Made by a program: the position numbers and the translations under genes. Below, piece after piece: positions 1 through 9,500 of a DNA stretch of 64,000 bases. The notes under the pieces were generated by a model. It saw only the letters and a program-made list of their open reading frames with translations. It ran no database searches and had not been told where the DNA came from. The DNA comes from Ectobius pallidus (taxonomy: Eukaryota > Arthropoda > Insecta > Blattodea > Ectobiidae): contig CAXKWD010000010.1 of NCBI GenBank assembly GCA_964059195.1, positions 186,001-250,000 of the forward strand. Reading direction: 5' to 3'. How positions within the stretch are numbered: the stretch's first letter is position 1; each line of letters opens with the position of its first letter.

Positions 1-87
1 CTCCAAATACGAAACTGTTGCCTAGCAATGTCATCTATAAGGAATAGTTTTTAATCCCTCAATGATCAATACATACAATGAAAATAT

Positions 88-648
88 CGGTGATATGCTA
101 ATGTCAAAACATGGGTTGTAAATTTTACTTTAACAGAAAGAATACTGCTGCCTAGCAATTAGTTTTAAAACACAAAAGCGTTGCCTAGCAATGCCATTTT
201 AAACCGGAAACTGTTGCCTAGCAATGCCATCAAAAAGAACTGTTGCCTAGCAATGTAATTTTAAACACAATATTGCTACCTATTATAAACTTTTAAATAA
301 TATACTGTTGCGTAGGAATGTCAATTTCAGACACAAAACCTTTACTTTTCAATACATTTTTCAAAGTCGAAACTTTTTCCAAGCAATGTAATTTTTAAAG
401 ACAATTTGGCTGCTTAACAATGTAATTTTGCTATGACGAAAGTTTTGCCTAGCCGTGCCAGTCTAAACCGGAAACTGTTGCCTAGCAATTAAGTTTTAAA
501 ACACCTGACTGTTGCTTAGCAATGACATTTTGAACAAGAAACTGTAGCTTAGCAATGCCATCTCCAAATACGAAACTGTTGCCTAGCAATGTCATCTATA
601 AGGAATAGTTTTTAATCCTTCAATGATCAATACATACAATGAAAATAT
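88..648. repeat. Representative 561-bp satellite monomer built of 16 sub-repeats
   Basis: Sub-repeat cores (CTGTTGCCTAGCAATG and relatives) start near 145, 178, 211, 240, 272, 305, 340, 373, 407, 442, 475, 509, 542, 576, 610 and 649, mostly 32-35 bp apart. A longer 57-bp gap separates core 16 from core 1 of the next monomer. Cores 2, 3, 4, 6, 11, 12 and 14 are well preserved, here or in neighbouring monomers. Cores 5, 7, 15 and 16 are degenerate. Core n and core n+8 lie 262-276 bp apart and their flanks resemble each other (for example TAAACCGGAAACTGTTGCC after both core 2 and core 10), so the monomer looks like an old duplication of an eight-unit block. Confidence 0.85.
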
Positions 649-2891
649 CGGTGATATGCTAATGTCAAAACATGGGTTGTAAATTTTACTTTAATAGAAA
701 GAATACTGTTGCCTAGCAATGTGTTTTAAAACACGAAAGTGTTTCCTAGCAATGCCATTTTAAACCGGAAACTGTTGGCTAGCAATGCCATCAAAAAGAA
801 CTGTTTCTTAGCAAAGTAATTTTAAACACAATATTGCTACCTATTATAAACTTTTAATTAATATACTGTTGCGTAGCAATGTCAATTTCAGACACAAAAC
901 TTTTACCTCTCAATGCATTTTTGAAAGTCGAAACTTTCTCCTAGCAATGTAATTTTTAACGACAATTTGACTGCCTAACAATGTAATTTTTCTATCACGA
1001 AAGTTTTCCCTAGCCATGCCAGTCTAAAAAGAAACTGTAGCCTAGCAATGAAGTTTTAAAACACCTGACTGTTGCTTAGCAATGACATTTTGAACAAGAA
1101 ACTGTAGCTTAGCAATGCCATCTCCAAATACGAATCTGTTGCCTAGCAATGTCATCTATAAGGAACAGTTTTTAATCCCTCAATGATCAATACATACAAT
1201 GAAAATATCGGTGATATGCTAATGGCAAAACATGGGTTGTAAATTTTGCTTTAATAGAAAGAATACTGTTGCCTAGCAATGAGTTTTAAAACACGAAAGT
1301 GTTGCCTAGCAATGCCATTTTAAACCGAAAACTGTTGCCAAGCAATGTCATAAAAAAGAACTGTTGCTTAGTAATGTCATTTTTAAACACAATATTGCTA
1401 CCTATTATAAACTTTTAAAAAATATACTGTTGCGTAGCAATGTCAATATCAGACACAAAACTTTTACAATTCAATGCATTTTTCAATGTCGAAACGTTTT
1501 CCTAGCAATGTAATTTTTAAAGACAATTTAGCTGCCTAACAATGTAATTTTTCTATCACGAAAGGTTTGCCTAGCAATGCCAGTCTAAACCGGAAACTGT
1601 TGCCTAGCAATTAAGTTTTAAAACAGCTGACTCTTGCTTAGGAATGACATTTTGAACATGAAACTGTAGCTTAGCAATGCCATCTCCAAATACGAAACTG
1701 TTGCCTAGCAATATCTTCTATAAGGAAAAGTTTTTAATCCTTCAATGATCAATACATACAATGAAAATATCGGTGATATGCTAATGTCAAAACATGGGTT
1801 GTAAATTTTACTTTAACAGAAAGAATACTGCTGCCTAGCAATTAGTTTTAAAACACAAAAGCGTTGCCTAGCAATGCCATTTTAAACCGGAAACTGTTGC
1901 CTAGCAATGCCATCAAAAAGAACTGTTGCCTAGCAATGTAATTTTAAACACAATATTGCTACCTATTATAAACTTTTAAATAATATACTGTTGCGTAGGA
2001 ATGTCAATTTCAGACACAAAACCTTTACTTTTCAATACATTTTTCAAAGTCGAAACTTTTTCCAAGCAATGTAATTTTTAAAGACAATTTGGCTGCTTAA
2101 CAATGTAATTTTGCTATGACGAAAGTTTTGCCTAGCCGTGCCAGTCTAAACCGGAAACTGTTGCCTAGCAATTAAGTTTTAAAACACCTGACTGTTGCTT
2201 AGCAATGACATTTTGAACAAGAAACTGTAGCTTAGCAATGCCATCTCCAAATACGAAACTGTTGCCTAGCAATGTCATCTATAAGGAATAGTTTTTAATC
2301 CTTCAATGATCAATACATACAATGAAAATATCGGTGATATGCTAATGTCAAAACATGGGTTGTAAATTTTACTTTAATAGAAAGAATACTGTTGCCTAGC
2401 AATGTGTTTTAAAACACGAAAGTGTTTCCTAGCAATGCCATTTTAAAGCGGAAACTGTTGCCTAGCAATGCCATCAAAAAGAACTGTTGCTTAGCAAAGT
2501 AATTTTAAACACAATATTGCTACCTATTATAAACATTTAAATAATATACTGTTGCGTAGCAATGTCAATTTCAGACACAAAACTTTTACCTCTCAATGCA
2601 TTTTTGAAAGTCGAAACTTTTTCCTAGCAATGTAATTTTTAACGACAATTTGACTGCCTAACAATGTAATTTTTCTATCACGAAAGTTTTCCCTAGCCAT
2701 GCCAGTCTAAAAAGAAACTGTAGCCTAGCAATGAAGTTTTAAAACACCTGACTGTTGCTTAGCAATGACATTTTGAACAAGAAACTGTAGCTTAGCAATG
2801 CCATCTCCAAATACGAATCTGTTGCCTAGCAATGTCATCTATAAGGAATAGTTTTTAATCCCTCAATGATCAATACATACAATGAAAATAT

Positions 2892-3187
2892 CGGTGATAT
2901 GCTAATGGCAAAACATGGGTTGTAAATTGTGCTTTAATAGAAAGAATACTGTTGCCTAGCAATGAGTTTTAAAACACGAAAGTGTTGCCTAGCAATGCCA
3001 GTCTAAAACGGAAACTGTTGCCTAGCAATTAAGTTTTAAAACAGCTGACTCTTGCTTAGCAATGACATTTTGAACATGGAACTGTAGCTTAGCAATGCCA
3101 TCTCCAAATACGAAACTGTTGCCTAGCAATATCTTCTATAAGGAAAAGTTTTTAATCCTTCAAGATCAATACATACAATGAAAATAT
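2892..3187. repeat. Short satellite monomer S (first of 12 copies)
   Basis: The normal monomer runs from sub-repeat 2 into TTTTAAACCGG. Here it jumps to GTCTAAAACGG, which follows sub-repeat 10, with the junction near 3000. This removes 264 bp, or eight sub-repeats. The other S intervals are 12090-12386, 21994-22290, 28458-28754, 34922-35218, 38025-38321, 40567-40863, 45351-45647, 46768-47064, 51548-51844, 57453-57749 and 59993-60289, each 297 bp. The same junction in every copy shows a single origin followed by spread within the array. S marks the end of each higher-order unit. Confidence 0.88.
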
Positions 3188-3255
3188 CGGTGATATGCTA
3201 ATGTCAAAACATGGGTTGTAAATTTTACTTTAACAGAAAGAATACTGCTGCCTAG

Positions 3256-3256
<1 letters not shown>

Positions 3257-3260
<4 letters not shown>
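3257..3260. repeat. LINE target site duplication, left copy (AATT)
   Basis: The uninterrupted site occurs in other repeat copies as CCTAGCAATTGGTTTTAAAA (aatt at 12456-12459, 22360-22363 and 28824-28827). In this copy AATT is found on both sides of the inserted element, here and at 6554-6557. A 4-bp duplication is short for a LINE, and because the tail is poly(T) its edge is partly ambiguous. Confidence 0.6.
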
Positions 3261-3294
<34 letters not shown>

Positions 3295-3569
3295 CAAATA
3301 TACAAATATTATATTATACAAATACAGAAATACAAATACAATATTATATAAGTGTTAAACACCCGAAAGAGCATAATGCTCGGGCTCGGGTGCAGTTCAG
3401 TCTTAAAACGTACAGCAATATCATACACACACACACACACATACACAAACATACATACACATGCAAGCATCATAAAGCAAAACTAACATAAATTACAAGA
3501 GAACATATTGCTGTTAACATTTACTTATAAAATACAACAAGAAAATAAGAAAGAACTATTTTAGAAAAA
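3261..3569 (-). other. LINE 3' UTR with poly(A) tail and simple repeats
   Basis: Reading in the element's direction from the TAG stop at 3572-3570, the 3' UTR holds a TG-rich stretch (CA repeats on the plus strand around 3425-3465), a stable stem-loop (3360-3392), an AT-rich segment with repeated TACAAATA motifs on the plus strand (about 3291-3350) and the terminal poly(A) (3261-3291 as T). No second ORF is present. Confidence 0.85.
3360..3392 (-). promoter_or_regulatory. Stem-loop in the LINE 3' UTR
   Basis: The outer arms CACCCGA (3360-3366) and TCGGGTG (3386-3392) pair perfectly. The inner arms GAGCAT (3369-3374) and ATGCTC (3376-3381) also pair perfectly, around a single-base loop, with small internal bulges between the two stems. 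It is the only GC-rich segment of the 3' UTR. In some LINE families a 3' structure is recognised by the element's own reverse transcriptase, so it is a candidate for that role here. This is inference only. Confidence 0.6.
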
Positions 3570-6542
3570 CTATTTTATAATATATCTTATTCTATTTTTA
3601 AAACTATTCACATTCATGTTATTTATATCTGGATGCTTTCTTAATACATTATTGTATAGTCTTACTCCAAAATTAAACCCATGTTTCAGCGCAGCTGATG
3701 TATTACACTTAATTTCAATTAAGGGTGAGGAGGCAATTCGTCTTGTGTTATGATGGTGAAAATGTGTTTTAAAATTAGATTTATGTTTATGGATAAAAAT
3801 AAGTAAATTTCTTTTATATAAATTCAAAATATCTAATACATTAAATTCGGGGAAGATAAGTTGCGTAGGGTAATCCAAAGGTTTCTTTAAGCAAATCTTT
3901 ATTATACGTTTTTGCAGTAATAATAAAGGAGTAACAATAGATTTAGAAGTGCCTCCCCAACCAATTATTCCGTACTGTATTACAGATTGTATTAAAGCTA
4001 AGTATACAGACCGTAAAACATACGTAGGCATATAAGAGCGCAGGATTACAAATTTATGTATACTTTTACGAAGTCTGTTGGTTATGTATGCTATGTGTTT
4101 ATCCCATTTTAAATTTTGGTCAATAATTATTCCTAAATACTTTACCTCAGTACTAGTACGTATGGAAGAGCAAAGACAATTTTGAGTTATGGAACAACCA
4201 GAAATGTGTAATTTGATAGAATTTTGAAAAGGTTCCTGATCTTGAATGCCTGTTTTGGTTAAAGAAAAAGGTAATAAAGATGTTTTAGCGATATTTAAAG
4301 AAAGCATATTTACATCCAGCCAGTTTTTTATAATGCTTAGCCCCTTATTAGCATTTTCGTATGTATTGTTCCAATTTGAACCAGAAAAAATCAGTATTGT
4401 GTCATCAGCATAGGAGTAGCTGGATCCAGATATTGCATCTAGTTTAATTTTCAGTAGATCATTTATATATACAAGGAATAAAATAGGACCTAAAATTGTT
4501 CCTTGTGGAACTCCAATATTTATGTTCTTTGCTTCACTGAGTTGATTATTAACTTTTACAATTTGATTCCTGTCATTTAAATATGATGCAAAAAATTTTA
4601 AAACGACTCCATTTATACCTAGCGCTTGTAGTTTTTCTAAAAGAATTTTATGGTTGACAGTATCGAAAGCCTTTTGTAGGTCTAAAAAAATCCCTAAACA
4701 TTTGTTTCCATTGTCTAGATTATTAATAATTTGCCACGTAACCTGCATTATAGCATTTTCTGTGCCTAAGTTATTTCGGAAGCCAAATTGATTATCAGAT
4801 AGTAAATTGTTTTTTTCTAAATATGAAATTAATCGATTTTTAATACATTTTTCGAAAATTTTAGTTAAACTAGGTATCAGAGATATAGGTCTATAGTTAT
4901 TTATCATATTTTTATCACCTGATTTATACAAAGGCACAACAATGGCACACTTTAGATCTTTAGGGAAAACGCCCTGTTGAAAACATAAATTAAAAATATA
5001 AGTTAATGGAATCGATATAGGTTCAATAATTTTTTTGAGAGTTTCTGAAGAAATTCCATCTAAACCAGGTGCTACATTATTTTTCAGTGTTTTGGTGATG
5101 GTTTGTAATTCATTTTCAGAAACGGGGTAAATAAACATGGATGCAGAAGATGGATTAGTTTGGGAAAAACTAGATATGTTTGACGTGTTAATTATTTTGC
5201 TTGCAATGATATGTCCTATATTAGTAAAATAGTTATTAAACTCGTTTGCAATTTTAGTATTATCTGTAATAATTACACCGTCTTTGTTTTCTATTTCCTT
5301 AATGCAATTGTTTTTATTGATTTCTACATTAGTTGCTTCATTTATGGCTTGCCAGAATTTTCTGGGATCGCCCTTAACACTATCAAATTTGGATGAAAAG
5401 TAATTAATCTTCAAATTTCTTATGACAGATGTAAGTATATTCCTATAACGTTTATATTTCCTTTGTAACTCCGTGTTAGAAGGATCGTTTCTTACCTGCT
5501 TGGCTAGTTTATCTCTTGTGCGAATAGATTTGACTATCCCGCTAGTTATCCAAGGTTTTATTTTCTTATATTTACTAGGTATGTGAAGAGGTACCATAGT
5601 TGTATTTTTAGCTATTAATTTGCGCACGATGCTATAAAATAGTTGAAAACTCATTTCAGCATCTCCGCAATTTAATACTGAGGTCCAGTGTTCATTATTT
5701 AAATCTGTTAATAATGCATGGTAGTTAATACATTGTTTATGAGGATTGTTGGTAAAAACTGGGTCGTTTTTTACTTTATTTTGAAAGCATATTAGAGAGA
5801 AGATTAAGTAGTGGTCTGTAATTTCAGTGGTGTATACACCCGGTTTGAAACTAAAAATATTGTTAGAAGATTTGATAAATATATGATCAAGACAAGATTT
5901 AGAAGAAGGACGAGTGACAGCTTGCAAGTAATTTAAGAAACCATATTCTTGCATAATGTCCATGTATTTATTTCCATGATGATCTAAGTTGTTTTCGAGG
6001 ATTTGTATGTTAATGTCGCCAATGAGAATATGATTCTTATTATTTTTACATGACATCAAAAATTCTTCATACCTAATAAGAAAATCATCCTTGTTTAGAT
6101 TAGGAGATCTATAAATAGCTGACAGCATTAAAGAGTTATCATTATAATCCAGATTTAGATGTAGAGAATTACATTGATCAATTTCAATATCAATGGAGTG
6201 AATTTTAAGACATGTTTTGTAGTATACTACAATACCATCGCATTTGTTATATTTATTGAGTTTTACAATTTTGTTGTATCCATGTATATCAAAACCTGAA
6301 TCGTGATTAAGCCAACTTTCCGTCAGTATTATAATATCAAAATCCTGTGTGAAATTTTCTAATAAAATGCAAAACTCCGAAAAATTTCTGTTAATACTGC
6401 GAATATTTAAATGACATAATTTTAAATCGGATGGGGTAGAGCTTATGTAGTTGTTGCATAATGAGATATCATCATATACTATTGTTGGTGTTTGATTGTT
6501 ATGACAAGAACTGTTTAATGCTGAGAGATAATCTTTACTCAT
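3570..6542 (-). CDS. LINE endonuclease/reverse transcriptase (ORF2-type), 990 aa
   Basis: This enzyme would nick target DNA and copy the element RNA by target-primed reverse transcription. With Met at 6542 as residue 1, an APE-type endonuclease spans about 40-250: LNIRS with Asn46, TESW with Glu75, AIYRSPN with Tyr144, GDIN with Asp176/Asn178, LDH with Asp219 and TDHY with Asp243/His244, the full set of expected catalytic residues. A linker of about 250 residues follows, then reverse transcriptase at about 500-800: NNYRPISL, FLDLQKAFDTVNH with catalytic Asp621, GVPQGTILGP and the YADD box at 711-714. A thumb-like segment with YGIIGWGG and a C-terminal HNTRR...FNFGVRLYN region end the protein. 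No CCHC zinc knuckle or RNase H is evident. The frame is open upstream to an ATG at 6572, but those codons lie in satellite DNA, so the ATG at 6542, the first inside the element, is preferred. There is no stop or frameshift: the copy could be functional. Confidence 0.92.
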   Translation of the reverse strand: MSKDYLSALNSSCHNNQTPTIVYDDISLCNNYISSTPSDLKLCHLNIRSINRNFSEFCILLENFTQDFDIIILTESWLNHDSGFDIHGYNKIVKLNKYNKCDGIVVYYKTCLKIHSIDIEIDQCNSLHLNLDYNDNSLMLSAIYRSPNLNKDDFLIRYEEFLMSCKNNKNHILIGDINIQILENNLDHHGNKYMDIMQEYGFLNYLQAVTRPSSKSCLDHIFIKSSNNIFSFKPGVYTTEITDHYLIFSLICFQNKVKNDPVFTNNPHKQCINYHALLTDLNNEHWTSVLNCGDAEMSFQLFYSIVRKLIAKNTTMVPLHIPSKYKKIKPWITSGIVKSIRTRDKLAKQVRNDPSNTELQRKYKRYRNILTSVIRNLKINYFSSKFDSVKGDPRKFWQAINEATNVEINKNNCIKEIENKDGVIITDNTKIANEFNNYFTNIGHIIASKIINTSNISSFSQTNPSSASMFIYPVSENELQTITKTLKNNVAPGLDGISSETLKKIIEPISIPLTYIFNLCFQQGVFPKDLKCAIVVPLYKSGDKNMINNYRPISLIPSLTKIFEKCIKNRLISYLEKNNLLSDNQFGFRNNLGTENAIMQVTWQIINNLDNGNKCLGIFLDLQKAFDTVNHKILLEKLQALGINGVVLKFFASYLNDRNQIVKVNNQLSEAKNINIGVPQGTILGPILFLVYINDLLKIKLDAISGSSYSYADDTILIFSGSNWNNTYENANKGLSIIKNWLDVNMLSLNIAKTSLLPFSLTKTGIQDQEPFQNSIKLHISGCSITQNCLCSSIRTSTEVKYLGIIIDQNLKWDKHIAYITNRLRKSIHKFVILRSYMPTYVLRSVYLALIQSVIQYGIIGWGGTSKSIVTPLLLLQKRIIKICLKKPLDYPTQLIFPEFNVLDILNLYKRNLLIFIHKHKSNFKTHFHHHNTRRIASSPLIEIKCNTSAALKHGFNFGVRLYNNVLRKHPDINNMNVNSFKNRIRYIIK

Positions 6543-6553
6543 GACAGCAGATA

Positions 6554-6557
6554 AATT
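6554..6557. repeat. LINE target site duplication, right copy (AATT)
   Basis: This AATT directly follows the 5' end of the minus-strand element and leads into GGTTTTAAAACAC, the exact continuation of the empty sites in other repeat copies. It pairs with AATT at 3257-3260. Confidence 0.6.
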
Positions 6558-9500
6558 GGTTTTAAAACACAAAAGCGTTGCCTAGCAATGCCATTTTAAA
6601 CCGGAAACTGTTGCCTAGCAATGCCATAAAGAGAACTGTTGCTTAGCAATGTAATTTTAAACACAATATTGCTACCTATTATAAACTTTTAAATAATATA
6701 CTGTTGCGTAGAAATGTCAATTTCAGACACAAAACCTTTACTTTTCAATACATTTTTCAAAGTCGAAAGTTTTTCCTAGCAATGTAATTTTTAAAGACAA
6801 TTTGACTGCTTAACAATGTAATTTTGCTATGATGAAAGTATTGCCTAGCCGTGCCAGTCTAAACCGGAAACTGTTGCCTAGCAATTAAGTTTCAAAACAC
6901 CTGACTGTTGCTTAGCAATGACATTTTGAACAAGAAACTGTAGCTTAGCAATGCCATCTCCAAATACGAAACTGTTGCCTAGCAATGTCATCTATAAGGA
7001 ATAGTTTTTAATCCTTCAATGATCAATACATACAATGAAAATATCGGTGATATGCTAATGTCAAAACATGGGTTGTAAATTTTACTTTAATAGAAAGAAT
7101 ACTGTTGCCTAGCAATGAGTTTTAAAACACGAAAGTGTTTCCTAGCAATGCCATTTTAAACCGGAAACTGTTGCCTAGCAATGTCATAAAAAAGAACTGT
7201 TCCTTAGCAATGTCATTTTTAAACACAATATTGCTTCGTATTATAAACTTTTAAAAAATATACTGTTGCGTAGCAATGTCAATATCAGACAAAACTTTTA
7301 CCTTTCATGCATTTTTCAATGTCGAAACTTTTTCCTAGCAATGTAATTTTTAAAGAAGATTTGGCTGCCTAACAATGTAATTTTTCTATCACGAAAGGTT
7401 TGCCTAGCAATGCCAGTCTAAACCGGAAACTGTTGCCTAGCAATTAGGTTTTAAAACACCTGACTGTTGCCTAGCAATGACAATTAGAATAAGAAACTGC
7501 AGCTTAGGAATGCCATCTGCAAATACGAAACTGTTGCCTAGCAATGTCATCTATAAGGAATAGCCTTTAATCCCTCAATCATCAATACATACAATGAAAA
7601 TATCGGTGATATGCTAATGCCATAACAGGGGTTGTAAATTTTCTTTAATAGAAAAGAATACTGTTGCCTAGCTATGAGTTTTAAAACACGAAAGTGTTGC
7701 CTAGCAATGGCATTTTAAACCAGAAACTGTTGCCTAGCAATGCCATCAAAAAGAACTGTTGCTTAGCAATGTAATTTTAAACACAATATTACTACCTATG
7801 ATAAACTTTTAAATAATATACTGTTGCGTAGCAATGTCAATTTCAGACACAAAACTTTTACCTTTCAATGCATTTTTGAAAGTCGAAACTTTTTCCTAGC
7901 AATGTAATTTTTAAAGACAATTTGACTGCCTAACAATGTAATTTTTCTATCACGAAAGTTTTCCCTAGCCATGCCAGTCTAAAAAGAAACTGTAGCCTAG
8001 CAATGAAGTATTAAAACACCTGACTGTTGCTTAGCAATGACATTTTGAACTAGAAACCGTAGCTTAACAATGCCATCTCCAAATACGAAACTGTTGCCTA
8101 GCAATGGCATCTATAAGGAATAGTTTTTAATCCCTAGATGATCAATACATACAATGAAAATATCGGTGATATGCTAATGGCATAACGGGGGTTGTAAATT
8201 TTTCCTTAATAGAAAGAATACTGTTCCCTATCAATGAGTTTTAAAACACGAAAGTGTTGCCTAGCAATGCCATTTTAAACCCGAAACTGTTGCCTAGCAA
8301 TGTCATCAAAAAGAACTGTTGCTTAGCAATGTCATTTTTAAACACAATATTGCTACCTATTAAAAGCTTTTAAAAAAGATACTGTTGCGTAGCAATGTCA
8401 ATTTCTGACACGAAACCTTTACCTTTCAATGCATTTTTCAAAGTCGAAGCTTCTTCCTAGCAATGTAATTTTTAAACACAATTTGGCTGCCTAACAATGT
8501 AATTTTTCTATCACGAATGTTTTGCCTAGCCATGCCAGTCTAAACCGGAAACTGTTGCCTAGCAATTAAGTTTTAAAACACATGACTGTTGCTTAGCAAT
8601 GACATTTTGAACAAGAAACTGTAGCTTAGCAATGCCATCTCCAAATACGAAACTGTTGCCTAGCAATGTCATCTATAAGGAATAGTTTTTAATCCATCAA
8701 TGATCAATACATACAATGAAAATATCGGTGATATGTAATGGCAAAACATGGGTTGTAAATTTTGCATTAATAGAAAGAATACTGTTGCCTAGCAATGAGA
8801 TTTAAAACAGGAAAGTGTTGCCTAGCAATGCCATTTTAAACCGGAAACTGTTGCCTAGCAATGCCATCAAAAAGAACTGTTGCTTAGCAAAGTAATTTTA
8901 AACACAATATTGCTACCTATTATAAACTTTTAAATAATATACTGTTGCGTCGCAATGTCAATTTCAGAAACAAAACTTTTACCTTTCAATGCATTTTTGA
9001 AAGTCGAAACTTTTACCTAGCAATGTAATTTTTAAAGACAATTTGACTGCCTAATAATGTAATTTTTCTATCACGAAAGTTTTCCCTAGCCATGCCAGTC
9101 TAAAAAGAAACTGTAGCCTAGCAATGAAGTTTTAAATCACCTGACTGTTGCTTAGCAATGACATTTTGAACAAGAAACTGTAGCTAAGCAATGCCATCTC
9201 CAAATACGAAACTGTTGCCTGCAATGTCATCTATAAGGAATAGTTTTTAAACCCTCAATGATCAATACATACAATGAAAATATCGGTGATATGCTAATGG
9301 CAAAACATGGGTTGTAAATTTTGCATTAATAGAAAGAATACTGTTGCCTAGCAATGAGATTTAAAACACGAAAGTGTTGCCTAGCAATGCCATTTTAAAC
9401 CGGAAACTGTTGCCTAGCAATGTCATAAAAAAGAACTGTTCCTTAGCAATGTCATTTTTAAACACAATATTGCTTCCTATTATAAACTTTTAAAATATAT

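Larger units (their letters stand above)
1..3260. repeat. Satellite array, left block (end of a higher-order repeat)
   Basis: Tandem monomers of about 560 bp. The ruler segment CGGTGATATGCTAATG recurs at 88, 649, 1209, 1771, 2332, 2892 and 3188, giving periods 561, 560, 562, 561, 560 and 296. The last interval is the short S monomer. It also has a 1-bp deletion (CAAGATC instead of CAATGATC near 3161), which makes it 296 rather than 297 bp. By order of variants this block is the tail (m7-m11 plus S) of the same higher-order repeat seen complete further right. No gene is present. The block stops where the LINE poly(T) tract begins. Confidence 0.95.
3261..6553 (-). mobile_element. Non-LTR retrotransposon (LINE), 3,293 bp, inserted in the satellite
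   Basis: The element lies on the minus strand: a single endonuclease/reverse-transcriptase frame, a 3' UTR of about 300 bp, then a poly(A) tail seen as about 30 T at 3261-3291. The spacing of satellite landmarks across it (3188 to 7045) exceeds one monomer by 3,297 bp, which equals the element plus a 4-bp duplication. Only about 11 bp precede the presumed ATG at 6542 and no ORF1 is seen, so this is either a 5'-truncated copy that happens to keep the whole second ORF or a family with a very short 5' UTR. The intact reading frame and unbroken tail indicate a recent insertion. Conserved motifs suggest the CR1/L2/jockey-like group of APE-type LINEs. The exact clade cannot be fixed by eye. Confidence 0.93.

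Noticed and set aside
88..648. CENP-B box or telomeric repeat within the satellite
   Set aside because: No TTCG....CGGG pattern of the CENP-B box and no run of TTAGG or TTAGGG was found. The recurring TTAGCAATG is part of the satellite core.
1..3260. CRISPR-like array, because of regular 33-35 bp spacing of a conserved core
   Set aside because: The spacers between cores are themselves repeats of each other and recur every 560 bp, so they are not unique. The context is eukaryotic with retrotransposons and there are no cas genes.
3425..3465. CA microsatellite as an independent feature of interest
   Set aside because: It is a short simple repeat inside the LINE 3' UTR and is described there.
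5211..5396. Plus-strand frame of 61 codons
   Set aside because: It lies entirely inside the LINE coding region on the opposite strand and is its shadow.
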